Virus record (IMG/VR): IMGVR_UViG_3300049830_000142 | Location: 62,001-126,000 of that record | Strand: one strand, 5' to 3' | Source: a virus | DNA length: 64,000 bases | Shown: positions 43,102-50,561 of the stretch, piece after piece | Position numbering within the stretch: position 1 is the stretch's first letter | How the letters are laid out: each line of letters starts with the position of its first letter | Translations under genes and position numbers: made by a program | The notes under the pieces: model-generated | The model's input: only the letters and a program-made list of their open reading frames with translations | Databases searched by the model: none | Told to the model about the DNA's origin: nothing

Positions 43102-44883
43102 TTAAATTCTGATGTAACCACCTGAAGTATTAAACGCTTGATAAGAGATCGTTTGTCCTGCAGTCATGGAGGTTACTGATGAATCAGCAAATGAACCACC
43201 AGTAACAGAAAGAGTGGTTACTATTGATTTTGAATGAATCCTGAGTATCTGTCCCATCACAGTTGTTGTAGGTAATGCAATGGTTACAGAAGAAATTGTT
43301 GAGCTGCTAGACAAGTAAATTGTCTCGGTCAAATAAGCTGTAGAAGCTGTAACAGTACCACTCGTAGCTGTTGATACAGTTAAATGCGGCTGTAGTACTA
43401 GACCATTTACTTTGAAGCTAGTTGACGTGTTGATGTCACCTACAACATCTAGTACATAAGCTGGTGTTGATGTAAGTATACCGAACTTAGTACTACCTAT
43501 TCCGTTTACGTAGACAACATCATTAAATGGATCAACAACTAGTACAGTATCATCGTTATTGTTGTTATAATCTCCTAATGTAACTTTACCATCCAATATT
43601 GATTCACCAATTGCATGCAGAGTTGCTAGGGGATACACATTTATACCTACATTACCATTTAACAATTGAATAGTGCCTGCAGCAACAGCACCATTTTCAG
43701 CACCAGCAGAAATGATTACATTACCTGAAGTAAATGTACTGTTAGGTCCGGCGGCGCTAGCTGTACCGGCCGTAATGTTAATGCTACCGCCAGTGTAGTT
43801 ATGTTGATGACCTGATACACTTCCAGCACCACCGTTAGCTGCTACGATACTGATATCTCTACCTGTGTACGGTGCGGTAGTAGGCGTACTTGAGTTTATG
43901 ATGACATCACCAGTGCTATTTCCGATGATACCATTTACATCAAGAGTATAAGCTGGAGTTGTTGTGTATACACCAATCCTATGGTTAGTGTTGTCATCGG
44001 TGATGTCAGGAAAAGTAGGAACAGCTGTACCACTCTTTCTTAGAGTACCAGTAAAGTTTAAGTCACCAGCAACATCTAATGTATAGGCAGGTGTTGACGT
44101 AAGAATACCAATTCTATGGTTAGTCGCGTCATCAGTGATATCACTGTAAGTTGGTGGAGTAGCTGTAGATACTGCGGTAACCAATCCCTTAGCGTTGACC
44201 GTGACAACAGGAATGTGAGTAGTGTCACCAAATGAACCTACGTTAGAATTGACTGTAGCAAGTGTTGTAGCACCTGATCCTGCGCTAGCTGTAACGTCGC
44301 CAGTCAAAGCTCCGATAGATACGCTAGAGGCAGCAGTAACCAAACCCTTAGCATTTACTGTAACTGCTGCGACATGCCTAGAGTCGCCAAATGAACCTAC
44401 GTTAGAATTGACCGTAGCTAATGTAACGTTGTTTGATCCTGCAGAAGATGAAACGTCACCACCTAAAGCTGGTAAGTGAGTGCTACCAAGAATACCTGTA
44501 GTAATGACTGCAGCATCTAAGTTAGCTATGCTAGACTGTACCGTGTTAACTGCGTCTTCAATGTCTTTCAAACACTTGGCAGTAATGACTAAACTTACAT
44601 TGTCGCCTACAATGATAGACCTGACAGTGCTGTTTTCAGCCCCACGAACAATAGTCATGGTATCCGTAGACAACGCAGTAACCGTCACGACTTCAGAATT
44701 AAGCTGGTTCGGGAACGTATTGTTAGGGTACACGATTACGCTATAGTTATGCGTTGACGGTGATGGAAATGATGCTCCAGAACCAGAGGCCAGCACTAAT
44801 GTCGTGCCGGAGGTTGCTGGTGATGGTGCTGTCAAAACAGTTGATGTCACCAAGTTCTTGTGTGGGGCAAATAAAATAGGCAT
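43102..44883 (-). CDS. tail fibre with repeated modules
   Basis: The 593-residue fibre starts with a baseplate-type beta domain (PHKNLVTSTVLTAPSPATSG) and has two copies of an ATVNSNVGSFGDxxH...VNAKGLVTA unit near residues 155-250. It also has LDVAGDLNFTGTLRKSG modules shared with the downstream 808-residue fibre. The end is a small beta domain with helix (SYQAFNTSGGYIRI). Shared modules allow recombination between the two fibres. Confidence 0.72.
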   Translation of the reverse strand: MPILFAPHKNLVTSTVLTAPSPATSGTTLVLASGSGASFPSPSTHNYSVIVYPNNTFPNQLNSEVVTVTALSTDTMTIVRGAENSTVRSIIVGDNVSLVITAKCLKDIEDAVNTVQSSIANLDAAVITTGILGSTHLPALGGDVSSSAGSNNVTLATVNSNVGSFGDSRHVAAVTVNAKGLVTAASSVSIGALTGDVTASAGSGATTLATVNSNVGSFGDTTHIPVVTVNAKGLVTAVSTATPPTYSDITDDATNHRIGILTSTPAYTLDVAGDLNFTGTLRKSGTAVPTFPDITDDNTNHRIGVYTTTPAYTLDVNGIIGNSTGDVIINSSTPTTAPYTGRDISIVAANGGAGSVSGHQHNYTGGSINITAGTASAAGPNSTFTSGNVIISAGAENGAVAAGTIQLLNGNVGINVYPLATLHAIGESILDGKVTLGDYNNNNDDTVLVVDPFNDVVYVNGIGSTKFGILTSTPAYVLDVVGDINTSTSFKVNGLVLQPHLTVSTATSGTVTASTAYLTETIYLSSSSTISSVTIALPTTTVMGQILRIHSKSIVTTLSVTGGSFADSSVTSMTAGQTISYQAFNTSGGYIRI

Positions 44884-44884
44884 A

Positions 44885-45271
44885 TTACTTAATTACGATT
44901 GAATGAGATACATCCGCACCTTGTGAAGTCTTTGCAGTGTAACCCAAAATATATTTAACGGTCGTTGCTCTGTTGTCTTCTTCGATATTGATTACTACTC
45001 TACGATAATGTAGTAGTTTTACATCCTTCAAATCTTCTGTTGTCAAATAGAAAGTTGGGCCACCATTGACTGAGAACCCACCGTCTGACATATCAAGCAT
45101 CCATGAATTAATTCCATCACTAAGGAGGAAGTAGTTGACATCATTGACTTTAACATCAGAATAGCAACTTTTGTCGTTATTTACCACTGATATATCATCA
45201 GGGTTTTGATCATAGTGCGTACCGTCTTTGTAAATAACTCGATACAAATACTTTAGCTTATATTTCGTCAT
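44885..45271 (-). CDS. small structural protein of the fibre unit
   Basis: I choose ATG 45271 (MTKYKLKYLYRVIYKDG), giving 128 residues and a 14-nt overlap with the upstream gene, over a longer frame starting at 45316. The protein looks like a compact beta fold (NYFLLSDGINSWMLDM). No family recognised; probably a baseplate or fibre adaptor. Confidence 0.6.
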   Translation of the reverse strand: MTKYKLKYLYRVIYKDGTHYDQNPDDISVVNNDKSCYSDVKVNDVNYFLLSDGINSWMLDMSDGGFSVNGGPTFYLTTEDLKDVKLLHYRRVVINIEEDNRATTVKYILGYTAKTSQGADVSHSIVIK

Positions 45272-45809
45272 AGGAAATTTGAAGTGATACGTTCGACAAA
45301 TCACCTGTTTGTGCATTTGCAGCTACTTGTAATTGTGTGACTAAATATGAACTGTAAATTGGTTGGCCAGTATTTGAAGCTGATGTGCCCTTACCATCGT
45401 AACCTGCCCCATCTTGACCGGAGGGTGCGTTACCAACCATTAGCTGGACGGAGGCCCCGAGTGAAGTCAAATCAGTTGTAGCAACGCCTGACGTCGTTCT
45501 AACTGGTTTGGTATAAACTACGCGCTGAGAGCTATCGGCTATAGTTGGGCTAGCATAAAGTTTGATACCTTGACCAAAAGTACCACCACTATGAGTTACA
45601 TTCACATTTGCTATAGTTGTGAATGAACCTGAAAACTTTAAGTAGTTGTAGACTGTGTAGCTGTTTGTGCCTAAGCCCAAGACAGCACGATACAAGTCAT
45701 AAGGAGTAAGTACATCATCTACTGCTTTCCAAGCAATAGCTGGTACATTCTCCATGACATTACCAGGAACATTCCCGGTTCGCTGACAAAGTGTTACAGT
45801 GGCTGGCAT
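45258..45809 (-). CDS. first structural protein of the - strand fibre unit
   Basis: The 183-residue beta-rich protein begins MPATVTLCQRTGNVPGNVME and has strands SYTVYNYLKFSGSFTTIANV and LVTQLQVAANAQTGDLSNVS. A promoter-like sequence precedes it. It may connect the fibres encoded downstream to the tail. Confidence 0.6.
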   Translation of the reverse strand: MPATVTLCQRTGNVPGNVMENVPAIAWKAVDDVLTPYDLYRAVLGLGTNSYTVYNYLKFSGSFTTIANVNVTHSGGTFGQGIKLYASPTIADSSQRVVYTKPVRTTSGVATTDLTSLGASVQLMVGNAPSGQDGAGYDGKGTSASNTGQPIYSSYLVTQLQVAANAQTGDLSNVSLQISYDEI

Positions 45810-45815
45810 ATAACT

Positions 45816-45844
45816 ATACTAACGAGAACGCTATGTAAACTCAA
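45816..45844 (-). promoter_or_regulatory. promoter-like sequence of the - strand fibre unit
   Basis: On the - strand TTGAGT (45844-45839) is separated by 17 nt from TAGTAT (45821-45816), a fair vegetative-type promoter. It lies between the terminator at 45859-45890 and the ATG at 45809; the start codon would be about 6 nt past the -10. Confidence 0.4.
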
Positions 45845-45858
45845 GATAATTGATAGCT

Positions 45859-45890
45859 AAAAAAAGGAATTGGAGGAGCTTTCGCCCCTC
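45859..45890 (-). terminator. intrinsic terminator after the SEC-C gene
   Basis: On the - strand, a 7-bp stem (45890-45884 with 45879-45873, one G-U) caps a GAAA tetraloop and is followed after 7 nt by seven T (45865-45859). It separates the accessory genes from the fibre unit. Confidence 0.6.
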
Positions 45891-45897
45891 TAAACCT

Positions 45898-46242
45898 TTA
45901 ATCCTTAGGATCATAGCACCGACAAGTCAACAAGTCTGCTTTGTTCTTCATGACCTTCACTTCTTTGTGGCAATGAGGGCACATAAAAGGCTTCTCATTT
46001 TTAGTAGGTAATGATTTGCAGCACTTCTTGTATTTCTTGCCACTCTTACAGTAGCAAGGTTCATTCGGTCCTATTTCCTTAACTCGCCTAATTGAACCAT
46101 TCTTCATAATCAGAGTCGTACCACGTGAATCAAGATTCATAGACTTGATGTCCTTATGAACTCCACGTGCCACTTCTAAGAGTAGAGCGGCTAGTACTGG
46201 GTCTGTTTCTTCCAATGGCTTAGGGTTAGGCTCCCAGCTCAC
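45898..46242 (-). CDS. SEC-C zinc-motif protein
   Basis: The 114-residue protein has a textbook SEC-C motif (GPNEPCYCKSGKKYKKCC, about residues 58-75) and a second zinc pair CPHCHKEVK...CRC near the end. SEC-C motifs bind zinc and serve protein or nucleic-acid contacts, as at the tail of SecA. Stand-alone phage versions have no set function. Starts by ATGA overlap. Confidence 0.75.
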   Translation of the reverse strand: MSWEPNPKPLEETDPVLAALLLEVARGVHKDIKSMNLDSRGTTLIMKNGSIRRVKEIGPNEPCYCKSGKKYKKCCKSLPTKNEKPFMCPHCHKEVKVMKNKADLLTCRCYDPKD

Positions 46243-46421
46243 AGTTCGTTGCCTTTCATATCAACCCTTTTATAACGGAGGTTACTGCGGTTGAGTGCGT
46301 AAGCATAGTTTAGCTGTGTCGCGTCTACAACAGACATAATTGAAGGTTTGCCTGTCTTCTTGTTGGTTACGGTGTCTGTCAGGACATAGCGTACTTCACG
46401 TTTTGGTTCTGCTGCGTTCAT
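46239..46421 (-). CDS. small hypothetical protein
   Basis: The 60-residue product (TQLNYAYALNRSNLRYKRVD near its end) begins 26 nt inside the upstream cREC gene and overlaps the downstream gene by 4 nt. No motif. Its reality rests on the overlap pattern. Confidence 0.5.
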   Translation of the reverse strand: MNAAEPKREVRYVLTDTVTNKKTGKPSIMSVVDATQLNYAYALNRSNLRYKRVDMKGNEL

Positions 46422-46788
46422 ATGATTCGATATAACTTTTCATGTTTTGAGCACCTACTGGATTCATAGTATGGAGGTAGTACTCAGGAAAAGCAGCGTC
46501 GTGAGTAATACAATACTCAACTAGCCACTTAACGCAATCCATACCAGTTTTGTCTTCAAAGGAATCGTAGTCTATTTCCTTACCGTCTATCAAGCTTTGC
46601 TTGATGGCTTGATCGTAATGTTCTGCTGCCAAGTCGTGGTCAAAGGCTATTCTGATCGGCAGGCCTTGGGCAGTTATCATCGCTACAAATTGGTCGTAGT
46701 TTCTCGCTATCTTCCACTCGACTAACGGCAGTACGACCCAAGTTATCTTGCTCGGGATTCGTACGTCGTCTAAAAAAAGGTTGTACAT
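46396..46788 (-). CDS. cREC (cyclic-phosphate processing receiver) domain protein
   Basis: The 130-residue form from ATG 46788 begins MYNLFLDDVRIPSK, the usual start of cREC-type receiver-like proteins. It continues with IAFDHDLAAEHYD, MDCVKWLVEYC and YYLHTMNPVGAQNMKS. The acidic LDDVR and the FDHDL and HTMNPVG sites are those I associate with this family, thought to act on cyclic phosphate or related substrates. A longer start at 46809 would overlap the upstream gene more. Confidence 0.7.
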   Translation of the reverse strand: MYNLFLDDVRIPSKITWVVLPLVEWKIARNYDQFVAMITAQGLPIRIAFDHDLAAEHYDQAIKQSLIDGKEIDYDSFEDKTGMDCVKWLVEYCITHDAAFPEYYLHTMNPVGAQNMKSYIESYERSRTKT

Positions 46789-46879
46789 AAGGACAATTAA
46801 GGCAGCCATTGTTACAACAGCTGCCTCGTTTAAGTAGGAATTCCCTTGTAAGCGGTTTACTTTGGCTGGCGTTTTGCAC
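46640..46879 (-). CDS. DUF5522-like Cys-rich protein, overlapping the cREC gene
   Basis: A 79-residue frame starts with GTG at 46879 (23-nt overlap with the patatin gene). It contains PLTREFLLKRGSCCNNGCLN followed by CPY, the hallmark of the DUF5522-type Cys-rich motif (RG-CC-x-GC-x2-CPY). The remaining 45 residues overprint the cREC gene and look non-native. Just after the CPY codons lies CCTTTTTTTAG, where a +1 slip or a single-base indel would fuse this motif to the cREC domain. Confidence 0.6.
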   Translation of the reverse strand: MQNASQSKPLTREFLLKRGSCCNNGCLNCPYVQPFFRRRTNPEQDNLGRTAVSRVEDSEKLRPICSDDNCPRPADQNSL

Positions 46880-47843
46880 GTTTAAGGGTTGGATTTGGTA
46901 CAGGGCTATGAACTAACATAGCGCGGTAACGAAGATCAATGATCTTATCTAGGATAGGTTTTCCTGGTCCTGTGATATAAGCATGCCATATTTGAGTCAT
47001 GGCATCTTGTGTTTTCTTTGAAGCATCATCAATGGCAAACCCTTGCCCTAAGTCAGCTTCAAGTCTGAGATACTTGTCTCCTAAATTACGACTAGCTAAA
47101 TAAGTGCTGTTCGTTTCACCACCAGCAAATACGATAGTGATAGTTCGAATAGCAGCCATTAGTACGCATGGATTAAGCATACCGGTAGGACTAATAGTCC
47201 ACTTAGTATTGCCTGAACCGATGCTTAGCATATAGGCCAGGGCTTTTTCTTCCAAAGTCAACTCAGAGTATAGCAAGATATCTGGAGCATTATCGCCTAT
47301 ATTGCCTCCATCAATCAAAACCATACCCTTGTATTGATAACCTGGGAAATAGGTTTGAGCAGCGGAACTAGCTCTACAAACCTGCCATAACTTAATTGGG
47401 TCGTCGTAGCCTATAGTCACGGTGCCATCACCTGATACACTAGACTTCTCATAACTTTTGAACAGGACATTTCGCCCAGTAACAGTATCGAATGCAGTCG
47501 ATAAAAATTTGGTTTTGCAATCTGCCAACGTCTTGTCCCCTAACATTTTTTGTAGAGAGAGTTCAAGATTAGTAGTGCTATACTTAGAGCCCCACAATTG
47601 ACTGATCGTATTCAAGATACTGCCTGAGAAAATATTCCCGGCGTCTTGAGTAAAGAAATTGAGCACTTCGCTAGCTGGAACACCAGTAGCCAAGCCTGCA
47701 CCAATAATACTACCAACGGATGTGCCTGCGATATAGGTAAAGAGATCGCCACTTTTAGTTTTGATACGACGTTCTAGCTCGGCCAGAGCAACTGTCTGGC
47801 CGAGCCCTAGCATACCTCCGCCTTGGAGCGCTAGTGTAATCAT
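46857..47843 (-). CDS. patatin-like phospholipase
   Basis: The 328-residue protein has all patatin hallmarks: the oxyanion-hole loop QGGGMLGLG (residues 7-15), the nucleophile elbow GTSVGS with Ser42, and the DGG motif with Asp178 (VLIDGGN). Patatins hydrolyse acyl chains of membrane lipids. No signal peptide, so it would act on the inner membrane from inside or after lysis begins. It sits with a lipoprotein and a barrel-like protein, suggesting an envelope-attack module. The family also includes bacterial CapV effectors. Confidence 0.88.
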   Translation of the reverse strand: MITLALQGGGMLGLGQTVALAELERRIKTKSGDLFTYIAGTSVGSIIGAGLATGVPASEVLNFFTQDAGNIFSGSILNTISQLWGSKYSTTNLELSLQKMLGDKTLADCKTKFLSTAFDTVTGRNVLFKSYEKSSVSGDGTVTIGYDDPIKLWQVCRASSAAQTYFPGYQYKGMVLIDGGNIGDNAPDILLYSELTLEEKALAYMLSIGSGNTKWTISPTGMLNPCVLMAAIRTITIVFAGGETNSTYLASRNLGDKYLRLEADLGQGFAIDDASKKTQDAMTQIWHAYITGPGKPILDKIIDLRYRAMLVHSPVPNPTLKRAKRQPK

Positions 47844-47844
47844 A

Positions 47845-48333
47845 TTATTTGTTAAGCTTCAAGAACTTAACAGAGCGAACTTGATTAGTGGACGCTTTAG
47901 CTGCTGGTGTTGTTGCAGCCAAACCTGCTTGAATACCGCTATCCAACGCTACGACATATGGTCGAATGTTAGTAAGGTTGGTATTCTGCTCAGTGTAACT
48001 CTGGATAATGGTCAATGAGTCAGCCAATCCTAGTGCGATTAGTGCTGCATATTGATCGTTAGCTTCGATTGCATTGATAGCTTGAGACACTTCAGCAAAG
48101 CTCACAGTGTTACTCGTGACCAATGCTTGCAGAGTTTTGTCCGTCAATACAAAGTAAGGACGTGTCTCAGGATACGTAGAAATCGCATACTGAGTACCGA
48201 TAGCTGAGGCTGTTTCTACAACAGCAGTGGCTACGGCAGGATTTACAGGATTATTACCACCAGTAGTGGCGCAGCCTGTTGCAATTAAGCTAATAAGGCC
48301 TGCTAAGCAGAACCATTTGATTGATTTATTCAT
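47845..48333 (-). CDS. phage lipoprotein 2
   Basis: The 162-residue protein has a lipobox (MNKSIKWFCLAGLISLIATGC, signal given here as MNKSIKWFCLAG plus LISLIATGC). The mature Ala/Thr-rich part is helical (SFAEVSQAINAIEANDQYAA). It ends 1 nt before the patatin start, so the two are co-translated. Possible spanin-like or membrane-targeting partner of the lipase, by context only. Confidence 0.7.
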   Translation of the reverse strand: MNKSIKWFCLAGLISLIATGCATTGGNNPVNPAVATAVVETASAIGTQYAISTYPETRPYFVLTDKTLQALVTSNTVSFAEVSQAINAIEANDQYAALIALGLADSLTIIQSYTEQNTNLTNIRPYVVALDSGIQAGLAATTPAAKASTNQVRSVKFLKLNK

Positions 48334-48346
48334 GTGTGTTATGTGG

Positions 48347-48946
48347 TTAATAGGTGAAGCCTGTCTCTACATATAGTGCTGGGTCATTATTGAAAGGCCC
48401 TTTAGAATACCAGGGCAATGACAAACCAGTCGAAACAAATGTATTTTGAGTAAGCTTCTTCTTTAGGAAAATACACGGCTCAACCACGAAGGAATCTTGA
48501 TTCCAATCCCAACCGGATCTAACCTGTATTTCTAGTTTAGTGTCGTAGAACACAACCGCGCCAACCCCGAGGCTAGCTTCAAGTGCATTTAGGGGTGACC
48601 CTACACCTGAAAATTGTGCTGCTCCGCCTAAACTAAATCTTGGTGTGATGTTGTACTGTCCATCTAGTGTCATTGAACTACCTACAGTCGTTACTTTCTT
48701 GTAACCAGTGGCCAGTTCAAACTTAGTGAGCGACCAATTGTAGTTAGTGTTGACCGCCGTAAAATACGACTTAGCACTGTCAAAGAACATTACCTTGTCT
48801 TTGTGTGGTGCTACTGCCTTAAGTTTGCCATGTTCAACAGTCAATGGCTGTGGCGCTGGGGGCTGCACAGACCATATACTGTTGGTTTGTGCAAAACTGG
48901 AGAGCATTAAGAGGCTGACGGCTAATGTAGTCAAAAACTTCTTCAT
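48347..48946 (-). CDS. secreted, probable outer-membrane beta-barrel protein
   Basis: The 199-residue protein has a clear signal peptide (MKKFLTTLAVSLLMLSSFAQ, cleavage after Ala-Gln region). After a proline-rich linker it has alternating strands (SMTLDGQYNITPRFSLGGAA, KLEIQVRSGWDWN, NTFVSTGLSLPWY) and ends in LYVETGFTY. A C-terminal aromatic preceded by alternating hydrophobics is the usual barrel-insertion signal. A phage-encoded barrel could block receptors or weaken the outer membrane. Confidence 0.65.
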   Translation of the reverse strand: MKKFLTTLAVSLLMLSSFAQTNSIWSVQPPAPQPLTVEHGKLKAVAPHKDKVMFFDSAKSYFTAVNTNYNWSLTKFELATGYKKVTTVGSSMTLDGQYNITPRFSLGGAAQFSGVGSPLNALEASLGVGAVVFYDTKLEIQVRSGWDWNQDSFVVEPCIFLKKKLTQNTFVSTGLSLPWYSKGPFNNDPALYVETGFTY

Positions 48947-48953
48947 GCCCTTA

Positions 48954-49040
48954 TTATAGCTTACTTGTGGATTTAGTAGAAGCCTTTTTCTTCCTAAGTT
49001 TATCCAGCCTTTTTTTGCCTAATGGTGACAACGGTATCAT
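48954..49040 (-). CDS. possible 28-residue basic peptide
   Basis: ATG 49040 opens a frame for MIPLSPLGKKRLDKLRKKKA plus eight more residues. The stop lies 7 nt before the barrel gene. The ATG directly abuts a strong hairpin (49041-49093), which could control its translation. The short length makes it uncertain. Confidence 0.3.
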   Translation of the reverse strand: MIPLSPLGKKRLDKLRKKKASTKSTSKL

Positions 49041-49093
49041 ACTAGCCAGCTGCTCCAAAGCCTCTAATTCAGAGGCAGGAGCAGCTGGCTAGT
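49041..49093. repeat. long inverted repeat forming a stable hairpin
   Basis: A perfect 16-bp stem (49041-49056 with 49078-49093) encloses an AAA bulge and a second 6-bp hairpin (GCCTCT 49060-49065 / AGAGGC 49071-49076). There is no T run on either side, so it is not a simple terminator. It lies between the 49115 gene and the envelope genes. A transcript-processing or regulatory site is likely. Confidence 0.75.
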
Positions 49094-49114
49094 CTACCTG
49101 CTAATGTTGGCTAC

Positions 49115-49357
49115 TTAGAGTTTGTGCTGCTCATACTGTGCTAACAACTGCTCAAGCTCAGCTCTACGTTGCTTACCTTCCTCAATCATTTCAGGAGGGA
49201 ATTGAAAGCCATGAGAGAACAATAGACCTATGACTCGTGACTCAGCATTGCCAAGGAACGTGATGTAATCTTGGTATGCTTTGATGAGTGTGTCTGGAGT
49301 AAAGCACTGGACCGTTATGGTTTGGCCTTGTCCTGTACTGGTGGTTGTGGTTGACAT
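49115..49357 (-). CDS. small hypothetical protein
   Basis: The 80-residue protein has a Thr/Ser-rich start and a helical end (EEGKQRRAELEQLLAQYEQH). It overlaps the upstream gene by 43 nt. No recognised domain. It precedes the hairpin at 49041-49093. Confidence 0.55.
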   Translation of the reverse strand: MSTTTTSTGQGQTITVQCFTPDTLIKAYQDYITFLGNAESRVIGLLFSHGFQFPPEMIEEGKQRRAELEQLLAQYEQHKL

Positions 49358-49755
49358 TCTTTGATTGTAACTTCAACTCGCTTCAGTTGGCAATGAGTAA
49401 ATTTACGGTCTCTTGCCCTCTCCATCTCCCCTATCTCAACTTGGTTAGAGGCTAAGTAAGGTATGTTGGAGTCGGTGTGCATATAGTCACCTTCAGTAAT
49501 GACTCGGCAATCAGTTGGGTCATATAGACACGATAGTTTGAATGTGTGCATGAATGGTTCTGTTCTTGGTATTTTATTCTCGTTCCAATACTTGATGGCT
49601 CCTTTAGTTCCATAACAATTAGGAGTAGTCCGATCACACCTAGGACAATGAACGTCTGCATCGCAGTCATCACCCATTACCTTAGGATGTTGAAATCCAC
49701 AGATGCAAGGATTGATATGTAGCTTATGGTCATTGTGTTCTTGGTCTTCGTTCAT
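49315..49755 (-). CDS. Lar-like zinc-ribbon protein
   Basis: The 146-residue protein has INPCICGFQHPKVM ... VHCPRCDRTTPN ... GAIKYWNEN in its first 62 residues, i.e. C-x-C and C-x2-C pairs followed by an aromatic A-x2-WN-x-N. This matches the Lar-type (restriction alleviation) zinc ribbon common in phages. Lar of Rac modulates type I restriction, but most family members are untested. The rest is a beta domain of unknown role. Confidence 0.55.
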   Translation of the reverse strand: MNEDQEHNDHKLHINPCICGFQHPKVMGDDCDADVHCPRCDRTTPNCYGTKGAIKYWNENKIPRTEPFMHTFKLSCLYDPTDCRVITEGDYMHTDSNIPYLASNQVEIGEMERARDRKFTHCQLKRVEVTIKECQPQPPVQDKAKP

Positions 49756-50015
49756 AGCGCGATTAGGTTGTATCTGTTGGTGACCTTAGATACATGCTTC
49801 TCATCTACTCTACCCATTGAATCGATATGGTTTATCTCGATCGTGTATTTGTAGGTGGTTGTAGAACTGTAAGAGAATGACTCACGTTTCTTTCTAAGAA
49901 TACGCTTCACCACGCCCTTTGCTACTTGTCCAGAATAGTTGTAGGCTACTAGCGTGCCTATGCCGACCACTTTACCATAATTATCTGTGAAATGTTCAAC
50001 TACTTCTTGTGCCAT
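49752..50015 (-). CDS. small beta-barrel-like hypothetical protein
   Basis: The 87-residue protein looks like an SH3-type barrel (YGKVVGIGTLVAYNYSGQVA, then KGVVKRILRKK) and could bind nucleic acid or protein. It is joined to the downstream gene by ATGA overlap. Confidence 0.6.
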   Translation of the reverse strand: MAQEVVEHFTDNYGKVVGIGTLVAYNYSGQVAKGVVKRILRKKRESFSYSSTTTYKYTIEINHIDSMGRVDEKHVSKVTNRYNLIAL

Positions 50016-50016
50016 A

Positions 50017-50211
50017 TTAGCTTAGTCCGCAAGTTATTCTTGGAAAACATGGGCAGCGTGAGTTACCACAGCAATAGCCCATCACTCGTTTCATTTCGAG
50101 TCCGCATTCACCACACACCGCTACGGTCGGGTTAGGATCGTAGTTAGGTGTGGGGTCCGGTAATTTAGGGATAACCGGTATTCCCCTTTCTCTCGCTTCT
50201 TCTGGTGTCAT
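50017..50211 (-). CDS. small zinc-ribbon protein
   Basis: The 64-residue protein has two Cys pairs (CGECGLEMKR, then YCCGNSRCPC), consistent with one zinc ribbon. Its ATG overlaps the stop of the upstream gene, whose C-terminal tag codons supply it. Confidence 0.6.
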   Translation of the reverse strand: MTPEEARERGIPVIPKLPDPTPNYDPNPTVAVCGECGLEMKRVMGYCCGNSRCPCFPRITCGLS

Positions 50212-50561
50212 AGATCTGTGTCTAGCCTACGTTCTTCAGTAGGCTTTGGTGGTTTAGGTGGTACAGCCATTTTAGTTGTCACCATGTACCAGGCTGTGAT
50301 GAGTTGTTCATACGCTAAATCTGCCGCAGCCTGGCATCTGCTATGATACTGTTCCTTTTCCTCCATACTAGGATTGCCAAAGTAAGCAGGCATATTATCA
50401 GGTAACTCACAAAGTGACTGACCATCACCGTCAATGGTGATTGCAATATTCATGACCCACATCCCATCGCCAGTATTGACATAAGGTTTAGATATGTACT
50501 TTACCTTAGTCAAATCAATAACACCATCTTTCAATGGGTATAACGGTAATCCTATATTCAT
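50208..50561 (-). CDS. hypothetical protein ending in the ERRLDTDL tag
   Basis: The 117-residue protein has a beta start (GLPLYPLKDGVIDLTKVKYI), a helix YHSRCQAAADLAYEQLITAW and a Pro-rich linker (VPPKPPKPT). It ends EERRLDTDL, the C-terminal peptide shared by at least seven other proteins of this region. The tag looks appended to the fold by the linker. Confidence 0.65.
   Translation of the reverse strand: MNIGLPLYPLKDGVIDLTKVKYISKPYVNTGDGMWVMNIAITIDGDGQSLCELPDNMPAYFGNPSMEEKEQYHSRCQAAADLAYEQLITAWYMVTTKMAVPPKPPKPTEERRLDTDL

Noticed and set aside
44222-44746. Two + strand frames of 85 and 88 residues inside the 593-residue fibre gene
   Set aside because: They are antisense shadows of a repetitive coding region, with proline/alanine-rich products caused by the repeat codons.
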